This document shows positions 1 to 5,850 of a stretch of 5,905 nt of DNA, piece by piece (within the stretch, counting starts at the first letter, position 1; every line of letters begins with the position of its first letter). The translations under genes were made by a program, and so were the position numbers. The notes under the pieces were generated by a model. The model saw nothing but the letters and a program-made list of their open reading frames with translations. It searched no databases and had not been told where the DNA came from. Location of the stretch: assembly GCA_964612675.1 (NCBI GenBank), contig CAZTDD010000218.1:1-5905 (forward strand), given 5' to 3'. The DNA comes from CAZTDD01 sp964612675. Its GTDB lineage: Bacteria > Hinthialibacterota > Hinthialibacteria > Hinthialibacterales > JAKPRU01.

Positions 1-51
<51 letters not shown>

Positions 52-131
52 TCAAGAGAAAATACCGCTCTTACACGGTGTTGTTTCCGAGGTGCCCAGA
101 GACTCCAAGTATCGACAATAGGCGCATGTAC

Positions 132-158
132 ACTATAGCGACGGCCGCTCCATGTCAA
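132..158 (-). promoter_or_regulatory. Candidate sigma70-type promoter for tRNA-fMet
   Basis: On the minus strand a perfect -35 TTGACA (bases 153-158) is followed after 15 bp by TATAGT (132-137), a 5/6 match to the -10 box. The spacer is G/C-rich and slightly short. Transcription would start near base 125 and give a leader of about 75 nt before the tRNA. The site lies between the ftsB stop and the tRNA, so the tRNA probably has its own promoter instead of relying on eno-ftsB read-through. Confidence 0.6.
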
Positions 159-246
159 GGAGTATTTTCGCCATCGCACAAACTTTAGCATACATATCCA
201 CCCTGCGAAATCTCGACTTACGACATTCTAACAACTACCATGGAAT

Positions 247-555
247 CTAGATTCGAGAATCCACGGACGGCTTAACAATCACTTCTCCTTCTCGAATATA
301 GCCTAAACGTTCTCGAACCGCCGCTTCCCAAGCCAAGGGATCGTTCGCCAACGCATCGCCTTGGGCACGCAGCCGGTCCCGATTCAACGACAGCGTTGCG
401 ATTTCTTCTCGGATCCTTTCCAACTGATTTTCAAACGCCGCGAGACGGCGGTGCCGATCAGCAACACACCACCCCCCAACAAAAATGGTGGTGGCAAAAG
501 TTACTAATAATACTAAACTTAACAAATCCGTCAGAGGGTTTTCTCTTCCACTCAT
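247..555 (-). CDS. ftsB: FtsB/DivIC-family septum formation initiator
   Basis: This is a small bitopic division protein. In known members it forms the FtsQ-FtsB-FtsL (DivIB-DivIC-FtsL) complex that activates septal peptidoglycan synthesis. From the ATG at 555 it has 102 residues, close to the 103 of E. coli FtsB. It has a short cytoplasmic N-terminus, one hydrophobic segment at about residues 8-29 (LLSLVLLVTFATTIFVGGW) and a charged coiled coil at about 33-68. The family tail follows, with AVRERLGYIREGEVIV matching the usual 'ARE.LG...GE' pattern. The frame is also open to a GTG at 612 inside eno, but those extra 19 residues look like enolase antisense-frame sequence. The ATG at 555 has GGAGG at 569-573 (13-nt spacing, rather long) and lies 22 nt after the eno stop. 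eno-ftsB is also the gene order in E. coli, and co-transcription is likely. Confidence 0.87.
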   Translation of the reverse strand: MSGRENPLTDLLSLVLLVTFATTIFVGGWCVADRHRRLAAFENQLERIREEIATLSLNRDRLRAQGDALANDPLAWEAAVRERLGYIREGEVIVKPSVDSRI

Positions 556-577
556 CCGGTTTTCAAAACCTCCAGAC

Positions 578-1873
578 TCAACGCGAGAATGCCGCTCGTC
601 CCATAAAACCACCAGAGGATCCCAATTCCTCTTCGATCCGTAACAGCTGATTATACTTCGCCAATCGGTCTGTTCGCGAGAGGGACCCTGTTTTGATCTG
701 GCCTGCGTTCGTGGCGACCGCCAAATCGGCGATGGTGGTGTCTTCCGACTCGCCGCTTCGGTGTGAAATGACGGAAGTGTAACTGTGTCTCTTCGCCAAT
801 TCGATCACATCCAGCGTTTCTGTAAGAGAACCGATCTGATTCAGCTTAATTAAGATTGAGTTTGCGATACCGTCATTGAGACCGCGCTGGAGTCGTTTCG
901 GATTCGTCACAAAAAGATCGTCGCCGACGAGTTGAATCTTCTCGCCGAGTTTTTTGGTCATCAATTCCCAGCCGGTCCAATCGTCTTCGGCCATGCCATC
1001 TTCAATCGAAACAATAGGATACTTTCGGCAAAGCCCTTCCCAGTATTTGACCATTTCCTCCGCCGATTTCTCGGGGTTCTTTTCGGCTTTGAGGATGTAT
1101 TTTTTCTTTCGCTTGTCATAGAACTCGGAAGCAGCGGGGTCGAGAGCGATAGAGATTTGATCGCCCGGTTTATATCCCGCTTTTTCAATGGCGTTTGTGA
1201 TCAATTTGAGACCGTCGGCGTTGCTTTTGACCTCCGGTGCAAAACCGCCTTCGTCGCCCACGGCCGTATTGTTGCCCTCCGAGGCAAGGATCTTCTTCAA
1301 GGTGTGAAATATTTCGGCACCCATCCGTAGCGCTTCAGCAAAACAGGACGCGCCGTGCGGAACGATCATAAACTCCTGAATATCCAAATTGTTGTCAGCG
1401 TGGGCGCCTCCGTTCACGACGTTCATCATCGGCACCGGCAGCGTGCATGCGTTGGTTCCACCGATATACCGATACAGCGGCAATTCAAGTAGTTCCGCGG
1501 CGGCTTTTGCGGCGGCGAGGGAAACACCAAGAATTGCATTCGCCCCGAGTTTCTTTTTGGAAGGCGTGGCGTCCAGGTCGATCATCAGTTGGTCGAGACC
1601 TCGCTGATCGATCACATCCCGGCCGACGACCGCAGGTCCAATCACGTCGTTCACATTTTGAACGGCCTTTTGGACACCTTTGCCCATATAGCGCTTCTTA
1701 TCTCCGTCGCGCAGTTCGAGAGCCTCGTGTTCGCCCGTTGACGCGCCGGAAGGGACAATTGCACGTCCGCGAGTCCCTCCGGAGAGGAACACTTCCACTT
1801 CCACGGTGGGATTGCCCCGTGAATCGAGTACTTCGCGTCCGTGAACTGCCGCAATCATGGAAAAATCATTCAT
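578..1873 (-). CDS. eno: Enolase (phosphopyruvate hydratase)
   Basis: This enzyme interconverts 2-phosphoglycerate and phosphoenolpyruvate in glycolysis and gluconeogenesis; it is a cytoplasmic Mg-dependent enzyme and in many bacteria a degradosome partner. From the ATG at 1873 it has 431 residues (432 in E. coli). The N-terminus has GREVLDSRGNPTVEVEV. The catalytic acid/base Glu is E208 in GDEGGFAP, and the metal ligands are D245 (ALDPAASEF), E291 (SIEDG) and D318 (VGDDLFVTN). The catalytic Lys is K343 (ILIKLNQIGSLTET), followed by SHRSGESEDTTIADLAVA at about 370-387 and K394 in IKTGS. All active-site residues are present. The start was chosen because AGGAAGGA (1882-1889) sits 8 nt upstream. 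A TTG seven codons earlier has no such support, and an internal ATG at 1858 is weaker. The gene is probably co-transcribed with ftsB downstream. Confidence 0.98.
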   Translation of the reverse strand: MNDFSMIAAVHGREVLDSRGNPTVEVEVFLSGGTRGRAIVPSGASTGEHEALELRDGDKKRYMGKGVQKAVQNVNDVIGPAVVGRDVIDQRGLDQLMIDLDATPSKKKLGANAILGVSLAAAKAAAELLELPLYRYIGGTNACTLPVPMMNVVNGGAHADNNLDIQEFMIVPHGASCFAEALRMGAEIFHTLKKILASEGNNTAVGDEGGFAPEVKSNADGLKLITNAIEKAGYKPGDQISIALDPAASEFYDKRKKKYILKAEKNPEKSAEEMVKYWEGLCRKYPIVSIEDGMAEDDWTGWELMTKKLGEKIQLVGDDLFVTNPKRLQRGLNDGIANSILIKLNQIGSLTETLDVIELAKRHSYTSVISHRSGESEDTTIADLAVATNAGQIKTGSLSRTDRLAKYNQLLRIEEELGSSGGFMGRAAFSR

Positions 1874-1946
1874 GGATTCGGTCCTTCCTAACAACCGATT
1901 TGGGAATCAAAGGTTTAGAACCCCAATGGTGTACCTAACTCCTAGG

Positions 1947-1975
1947 ATCGTAACGAATTATATTACTTTTGTCAA
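1947..1975 (-). promoter_or_regulatory. Candidate sigma70-type promoter for eno-ftsB
   Basis: On the minus strand a perfect TTGACA (1970-1975) is followed by an ideal 17-bp spacer and TACGAT (1947-1952, 4/6 match to TATAAT). Transcription would begin near 1940, giving a 5' UTR of about 65 nt before the eno ATG. A perfect TATAAT (1957-1962) is nested in the spacer but lies only 7 bp from TTGACA. It could act with a weak CAGACA 18 bp further upstream, so two overlapping start sites are possible. Confidence 0.55.
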
Positions 1976-1990
1976 TCTCCTGTCTGTATT

Positions 1991-2030
1991 GGTCTCGACT
2001 ATCTTTGTGCACACCAAAGCAGCGGAGACC
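1991..2030 (-). terminator. Hairpin after the aminotransferase gene, possible terminator without a T-tract
   Basis: GGTCTC (1991-1996) is complementary to GAGACC (2025-2030). Inside this, CTTTG (2003-2007) pairs with CAAAG (2015-2019) around a 7-nt loop, with an internal loop of 5-6 nt between the two stems. The structure begins 5 nt past the aminotransferase stop on the minus strand and ends 15 nt before the eno -35 box. Neither strand has a run of T after it, so it is not a classical intrinsic terminator. It may be an RNA 3' end, a Rho-related structure or a protein site. Confidence 0.3.
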
Positions 2031-2035
2031 GTCTA

Positions 2036-3229
2036 TCAAAGACGCTTTAAAAACTTGTCGATCCGAGTAACCGCTTCTCGTAAAGCATCCATAGAGCTTG
2101 CATAGGAACAGCGCACATGCCCTTCACCGCATGCGCCGAAGGCGGTTCCGGGCACAACAGCCACGCGCTCTTCTTCGAGAAGACGGAGCGCGAATTCCTC
2201 GGAAGACAGACCTGTTTCGCGTACGTCCGGAAAGACGTAAAAGGCCCCTTTCGGGTCGACCGTTTTCAGACCTAACTCATTGAAAGATTTAACGATAAAA
2301 CGGCGACGCCGATCATATTCGCGCTTCATCGCCAGCATCTCTTTCCGCCCGCGTGCGAGCGCCTCGATAGCCGCCATCTGAGCGGTTGTCGGCGTGCACA
2401 TAATCGAGTACTGGTGAATCTTGGTCATGGCTGCAACCAGTTCGGGAGGTCCTGCACAGAACCCCATCCGCCAGCCGGTCATCGCCCACCCTTTCGAGAA
2501 ACTGTGAACCAGGAGAAACCGATGGCGAAGTTCGGGTACCGACGTGAAACTAAAAACCTCGTCGGAATAAGTAAGAGGTACATAAACTTCGTCGGAGACC
2601 AAAAGCAGATCGTTTTCGATGGCGAATTCCGTAATCATCTCGAAGGTCGCCCGATCGAGGCCGGCCCCGGTGGGATTGTTCGGGAAATTGACGATAAGTA
2701 TGCGACTCCGCTCTGAAACCGCCGCATCCAAAGATGAACGAGTGGGCAGAAATCCATCTTTCGCAAAACAATCCACAACCACCGGGGTGCCGTGTGCGAG
2801 ACTCACAAGCGGTGTATATGCGACGAAACACGGCTGCGTCACGATCGCTTCATCGTGAGGTTCAAGAACGGCCCGGCAGACGAGATCTACGGCTTCGCTG
2901 CCTCCCACGGTGATAAGGATCTCGGTGTCGGGAGAGTAAGTGACGCCGAATTCCTCATTGAGATATCCACTGACCGCCTGGCGCAGAGCGAGAAGACCTT
3001 GGTTCGGGGTATAGGAGGTCATCCCTCTCTCGAGGGAATGAATTCCGGCTTCGCAAATGTGCCAGGGAGTCACAAAGTCGGGTTCGCCGACCCCCAACGA
3101 AATCACGCCCGGGGTTCCCACAACAAGATCGAAAAACTTGCGGATCCCGGATGGCGGAAGATCCTCGACCATGCGTGAAACCCAACCGCGTTCCGGTTCG
3201 TTTGTGGACAGTATAGGTTGACTACTCAT
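2036..3229 (-). CDS. Class I/II PLP-dependent aminotransferase (AlaT/PatA-like)
   Basis: This is a fold-type I aminotransferase of the aspartate aminotransferase superfamily, 397 residues and full length for the family. Visible features are an N-terminal ISLGVGEPDF segment (about 43-52) and SYTPNQGLLALR (about 72-83). The PLP-pocket residues are N185 (NNPTG), D213 and Y216 (SDEVY), and the Schiff-base lysine K246 in SFSKGWAMTGWRMG, with phosphate-binding R254. R373 (VRCSYA) is the usual carboxylate-binding arginine. The substrate cannot be read from sequence alone; alanine or aromatic/branched donors with 2-oxoglutarate are plausible. The ATG overlaps the stop of the upstream Lrp/AsnC regulator (ATGA), with GGTGA at 3234-3238 four nt before the start, so the two are translationally coupled. 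A regulator-aminotransferase pair of this kind is known in Bacillus (alaR-alaT, formerly yugG-yugH), which suggests alanine metabolism by analogy only. Confidence 0.88.
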   Translation of the reverse strand: MSSQPILSTNEPERGWVSRMVEDLPPSGIRKFFDLVVGTPGVISLGVGEPDFVTPWHICEAGIHSLERGMTSYTPNQGLLALRQAVSGYLNEEFGVTYSPDTEILITVGGSEAVDLVCRAVLEPHDEAIVTQPCFVAYTPLVSLAHGTPVVVDCFAKDGFLPTRSSLDAAVSERSRILIVNFPNNPTGAGLDRATFEMITEFAIENDLLLVSDEVYVPLTYSDEVFSFTSVPELRHRFLLVHSFSKGWAMTGWRMGFCAGPPELVAAMTKIHQYSIMCTPTTAQMAAIEALARGRKEMLAMKREYDRRRRFIVKSFNELGLKTVDPKGAFYVFPDVRETGLSSEEFALRLLEEERVAVVPGTAFGACGEGHVRCSYASSMDALREAVTRIDKFLKRL

Positions 3230-3717
3230 GGCGTCACCGGCATTCGTTCGTTTTCTTGTTCATGACCTAAAATGGCACCCATCTCTTTATACTTCTTCAG
3301 CATGAAATGCGTTGCGGTCGACCGGACGTTTTCCAGCGTCGCCAGTTTATCGATCACGAACTGTGCGATCTCTTTCATTGTGCTTCCTTCAATAATCACA
3401 AGCAGATCGTAGCTTCCCGACATCAGATATACGGACCGAACTTCGGGAAAACGATAGATTCGCTCTGCGATACGGTCGAACCCGACTCCACGCTCCGGGG
3501 AAATCTGAACCTCGATTACACAGGAAGTACTGCGGTCGGTTTGAAGCCGCTCGTGATTGACCATGGTTGTATATCCAAGGATGATGCGGTCTTTCTCCAG
3601 TGCATCGATCCGTTCCCGGACGTCCGTTTCGTCGGCGCCCAGCATATCTGCAATGTCTTTTGCCGACGTGCGGGAGTCCCGTTCCAGAATTTCGATGATG
3701 TCCAAGTCATTGACCAT
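3226..3717 (-). CDS. Lrp/AsnC-family transcriptional regulator
   Basis: A 163-residue feast/famine regulator. The N-terminal winged helix-turn-helix spans about residues 1-50: LDIIEILERDSRTSAKDIADML, then ETDVRERIDALEKDRIILGYT, the standard Lrp/AsnC pattern. The C-terminal RAM ligand-binding and oligomerisation domain spans about 63-145, with the core signature SGSYDLLVIIEG at about 99-110. Such proteins form octameric or dimeric assemblies and respond to amino acids. The start has a strong GAGGAG (3726-3731) 8 nt upstream. It is the first gene of a two-gene operon with the aminotransferase, and its most likely targets are its own operon and the divergent rdgB promoter region. The tail after the RAM domain (about 147-163) is short and charged and is not recognised. 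The effector is unknown; alanine would fit the Bacillus AlaR analogy. Confidence 0.9.
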   Translation of the reverse strand: MVNDLDIIEILERDSRTSAKDIADMLGADETDVRERIDALEKDRIILGYTTMVNHERLQTDRSTSCVIEVQISPERGVGFDRIAERIYRFPEVRSVYLMSGSYDLLVIIEGSTMKEIAQFVIDKLATLENVRSTATHFMLKKYKEMGAILGHEQENERMPVTP

Positions 3718-3732
3718 GGCCGACGCTCCTCG

Positions 3733-3759
3733 TATCGTGATGCGTTAGTCTATCGCGAT
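3733..3759. promoter_or_regulatory. Paired TATCGYGAT motifs upstream of the regulator, possible operator
   Basis: TATCGTGAT (3733-3741) recurs as TATCGCGAT (3751-3759), 8 of 9 identical, with starts 18 bp apart. The second copy contains the perfect palindrome ATCGCGAT. They straddle a weak minus-strand -10 candidate, TAGACT (3747-3752), about 30 bp upstream of the regulator start. Autoregulation is common in Lrp/AsnC proteins, so this is a reasonable place for an operator. The motif is not a recognisable Lrp consensus, and the promoter itself is weak (TTGTCG at 3768-3773 with a 15-bp spacer). Confidence 0.3.
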
Positions 3760-3843
3760 TTCCAAAACGACAAAACAAACGGATAGGCGTTGAGAGTATC
3801 AGGAAGCCTTGGCTGGTTGCAAGATAAGACGGGAGAAGAACAC

Positions 3844-4467
3844 GTGGAAAGAACAAAAACCCTCGTTATCGCAACACGGAATCGTAAGAAAGAAAAAGAA
3901 CTCAATGAGCTGCTGGGCGGAAGTGGATGGGAAATTCGCTCACTGGCGGATTGGCCCGAGGTACCGGAAGTGCTCGAAGACGGAAACACGTTTCTGGAGA
4001 ATGCACGTAAGAAAGCGATTGAGGTCTCTACGGCGACGGGAGAGACAGCACTGGCGGACGACTCGGGATTGGCGGTCGACGCCCTCGACGGAGCGCCCGG
4101 GATCTACTCCGCACGGTATTCTGCAACTGAAGGGAAACTTGCTACGGATCAAGGCAACATCGAACGGTTGCTTCAAGAGTTGAAAGACGTACCCGATGAG
4201 AATCGAACGGCTCGTTTCGTCTGTGCGGTAGTGATAGCAGAAAAAGGAGAGGTTCTTTTCGAGACGGAACAAACCGTCGAAGGAATGATTACGCATGAAC
4301 CGCGCGGTACGGGCGGTTTCGGGTACGATCCCGTTTTCTTCTATCCGCCCTTCAACGCCACGTTCGGCGAAGTTCCTATTGAGGAAAAACACACGGTGAG
4401 TCATCGAAGCAAGGCATTGGGGGAGGTAAAAAAGTGGGCACAAAACCTCGCCATCCAGGGAGAATAG
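3844..4467 (+). CDS. rdgB: RdgB/HAM1-family dITP/XTP pyrophosphatase
   Basis: This enzyme hydrolyses non-canonical purine nucleoside triphosphates (ITP, dITP, XTP) to the monophosphate and pyrophosphate. That keeps deaminated bases out of DNA and RNA; it acts in the cytoplasm and is Mg-dependent. With a GTG start it has 207 residues (197 in E. coli). The N-terminal nucleotide-binding segment is IATRNRKKEKE (N13, K16). ADDSGLAVD follows at 71-79, with the metal/base-handling aspartates D72 and D73, then GAPGIYSARYS (about 83-93). TGGFGYDPVFF lies at about 156-166 and SHR at 186-188 in the C-terminal base-recognition region. The frame is open to a TTG at 3790, but GTG 3844 has GGGAG (3831-3835) 8 nt upstream and starts right before the conserved strand, so it is preferred. 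It is divergent from the regulator-aminotransferase operon. No convincing promoter of its own was found. Confidence 0.96.
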   Translation: MERTKTLVIATRNRKKEKELNELLGGSGWEIRSLADWPEVPEVLEDGNTFLENARKKAIEVSTATGETALADDSGLAVDALDGAPGIYSARYSATEGKLATDQGNIERLLQELKDVPDENRTARFVCAVVIAEKGEVLFETEQTVEGMITHEPRGTGGFGYDPVFFYPPFNATFGEVPIEEKHTVSHRSKALGEVKKWAQNLAIQGE

Positions 4468-4492
4468 GGTACAATCGTTCCAGTCGCTCGCG

Positions 4493-5428
4493 ATGAACGC
4501 GGGCGCTACGACGAAACGGAGATCGAGGACTAGAACATTGAATAGTAGTGGTTGTACACGACGGACGTTTTTGAAGGGCGCGACAGCACTCGGGGGCGCG
4601 GCTTCGATCGGCCTGCTGCCGACAGAAAGTCACGGCAATAGCATCCCCACGCACCCGCTGGGCAGAACCGGTGTCCAAGTCCCCATCCTCGGCCTCGGGA
4701 CCGCCTCTCTCGGATATGGTCTTACACCAAAAGAATCCCAACGCTTCCTCTCAGCCGCTTTGGATCTCGGAGTGACCTATATCGATACGGCTCCCAACTA
4801 CGCGCATGCACAAAAGGATATTGGACAGGTAATAAACGGCCGCCGCGATCAAGTTTTTCTCGCTACAAAGGTCCACTCCGCCGATGGAACCACGGCGCGC
4901 CTTCAGTTGGAAGAAAGTCTTCGCCAGCTACGAACCGATTGCGTCGATTTAATCCAAATTCACAGCGTCGGTTGTCTGCATATCAATCGCGTCCTCGGTC
5001 CGGATGGAACATTGGAGACGTTATTAAAAGCAAAAGAACGCGGCCTAACAAAATATGTGGGAATAACAAGTCATAATTGTGCAGAAAATACGATCGCAAT
5101 TCTACAAACAGATGTCATCGACACAGCGATGGTGCCGATCAATATTGTCGACCGTAAAACCGGACATTATGAAAGAGAATTTCTACCCCTTGCCGAACAA
5201 TACGAGGTCGCTGTAATCGCGATGAAAGTGTTCGGTGGGACGAAACACACGCCGCCGGGACAGCCGAATCGCACCGGTCTTCCGCCGGAACAATTTGACT
5301 CGGCTTTAAAATACAGCCTGGGTTTCAGAAATGTGAGTTGCGCGGTGATCGGAATGGATTCGGAGAGACAATTACGGGAAAATGTCGTGAGAGCGATGGA
5401 TATGGAGCGATTATCCCGCTGCGGTTGA
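4493..5428 (+). CDS. Aldo/keto reductase with a twin-arginine (Tat) signal
   Basis: A 311-residue member of the aldo/keto reductase TIM-barrel superfamily (NADPH-linked carbonyl reduction); the substrate is unknown. The N-terminus has a Tat motif, TRRTFLKG (R23, R24), followed by the hydrophobic run ATALGGAASIGLL, so export to the periplasm is predicted. No clear AxA cleavage site follows. The barrel begins at about residue 55 (PLGRTGVQVPILGLGTASLG). The catalytic tetrad is complete: D98 (YIDTAPNY), Y103, K126 (ATKVH) and H157 (IQIHS). Near the C-terminus AVIGMDSERQLRENV is the usual cofactor-binding region, and the protein then stops at SRCG, without the C-terminal ferredoxin-like cysteine cluster of some Tat reductases. 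The ATG at 4493 has no clear Shine-Dalgarno. A TTG at 4538, with GAGG at 4525-4528, would give a 296-residue protein starting MNSSGCTRRTFLKG and is a real alternative. TACAAT (4470-4475) could be a -10 box, but no -35 was found. It may be co-transcribed with rdgB. Confidence 0.88.
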   Translation: MNAGATTKRRSRTRTLNSSGCTRRTFLKGATALGGAASIGLLPTESHGNSIPTHPLGRTGVQVPILGLGTASLGYGLTPKESQRFLSAALDLGVTYIDTAPNYAHAQKDIGQVINGRRDQVFLATKVHSADGTTARLQLEESLRQLRTDCVDLIQIHSVGCLHINRVLGPDGTLETLLKAKERGLTKYVGITSHNCAENTIAILQTDVIDTAMVPINIVDRKTGHYEREFLPLAEQYEVAVIAMKVFGGTKHTPPGQPNRTGLPPEQFDSALKYSLGFRNVSCAVIGMDSERQLRENVVRAMDMERLSRCG

Positions 5429-5465
5429 CGATACAGCAAGAAGTTGATGGACAACCCCCTCTGAA

Positions 5466-5487
5466 TCTCCCCCAGGCTTGGGGGAGA
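5466..5487. repeat. Perfect hairpin downstream of the aldo/keto reductase
   Basis: TCTCCCCCA (5466-5474) pairs with TGGGGGAGA (5479-5487) around the 4-nt loop GGCT. It begins 38 bp after the reductase stop. The plus strand continues AAAAAG, not T, so it is not a standard intrinsic terminator for the reductase, although it could protect the mRNA 3' end. The right arm can instead pair with a second TCTCCCCCA at 5501-5509. Confidence 0.6.
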
Positions 5488-5588
5488 AAAAGAACCTGTA
5501 TCTCCCCCAGGCTTAATGCAGTTGCAAAAAGTCCGGGAGAGCTCTTCTCCCTCTCCCTCTGGGAGAGGGCCGGGGTGAGGGACGTTGC
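5473..5588 (+). repeat. 116-bp direct repeat, copy 1
   Basis: Identical base for base to 5790-5905 (offset 317). It holds the stem TGGGGGAGA (5479-5487)/TCTCCCCCA (5501-5509) with a 13-nt loop, then GCAAAAAGTC (5524-5533), then one 33-bp palindromic unit (5549-5581). The left boundary is sharp: base 5472 is C and the matching base 5789 is T. Confidence 0.97.
5549..5581 (-). repeat. 33-bp palindromic repeat unit A
   Basis: Read on the minus strand the unit is CCCTCACCC, a 3-nt spacer, then CCCTCTCCC, a 3-nt loop, and GGGAGAGGG. The last two blocks form a perfect 9-bp stem (5549-5557 with 5561-5569). This design matches the dispersed palindromic repeats seen between genes in many planctomycete and proteobacterial genomes. 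Confidence 0.85.
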
Positions 5589-5718
5589 ATTATCCGCTGA
5601 CGTTCCTTTGTGTGTGACAGACCCCTGTCATCATCCAAACCCTTTGCCGCTGATTCATTTGCTGTCTCTGGCGAATACACAAGCGAATAATAATGCCCGA
5701 ATCCAGTGCAATGATAAC

Positions 5719-5751
5719 CCCTCACCCTAACCCTCTCCCGGGGGGAGAGGG
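5719..5751 (+). repeat. 33-bp palindromic repeat unit B, opposite orientation
   Basis: It has the same block layout as unit A but on the plus strand: CCCTCACCC (5719-5727), TAA, CCCTCTCCC (5731-5739), loop GGG, GGGAGAGGG (5743-5751). It differs from A only in the spacer and loop triplets. A and B face each other across 137 bp, so they also form a long inverted pair. Confidence 0.85.
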
Positions 5752-5771
5752 AACTTCCGATGCCAACGTTC

Positions 5772-5850
5772 GACTTTTTGCGAACCCGTCAGGCTTGGGG
5801 GAGAAAAAGAACCTGTATCTCCCCCAGGCTTAATGCAGTTGCAAAAAGTC
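5772..5850. repeat. 10-bp inverted repeats bracketing the copy-2 hairpin
   Basis: GACTTTTTGC (5772-5781) is the exact reverse complement of GCAAAAAGTC (5841-5850). Between them lies the 9-bp hairpin TGGGGGAGA (5796-5804)/TCTCCCCCA (5818-5826). The result is a nested 79-bp element with a long outer stem. Copy 1 has only the right arm (5524-5533), so copy 2 looks like the more complete form. Confidence 0.6.

Noticed and set aside
54..72. Small hairpin AAGAG/CTCTT in the tRNA leader
   Set aside because: Five base pairs with a 9-nt loop is expected by chance and has no T-tract in the right place.
556..612. N-terminal extension of ftsB to a GTG start inside eno
   Set aside because: The extra residues do not resemble FtsB, and the ATG at 555 has GGAGG upstream and gives the family length.
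932..1330. 132-codon open frame on the plus strand inside eno
   Set aside because: It lies fully antisense to a complete, well-conserved enolase and has no recognisable domain.
3790..3843. Longer rdgB from a TTG start
   Set aside because: The 18 extra residues precede the conserved first strand of the fold and have no homology pattern. GTG 3844 has a well-placed Shine-Dalgarno.
5466..5487. Intrinsic terminator for the reductase
   Set aside because: The stem is strong, but it is followed by A residues on the plus strand and lacks a T-run, so I list it only as a hairpin.
5513..5725. 70-codon open frame on the minus strand
   Set aside because: It is made largely of repeat-derived PSPRPSPRGRGRR. 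It has no domain, and its end is fixed by the repeat.
5338..5730. 130-codon open frame on the plus strand across the end of the reductase and the repeats
   Set aside because: It overlaps the reductase in another frame and then translates repeat DNA (SLWERAGVRDV, HHPNPLP), a common spurious product of these palindromic elements.
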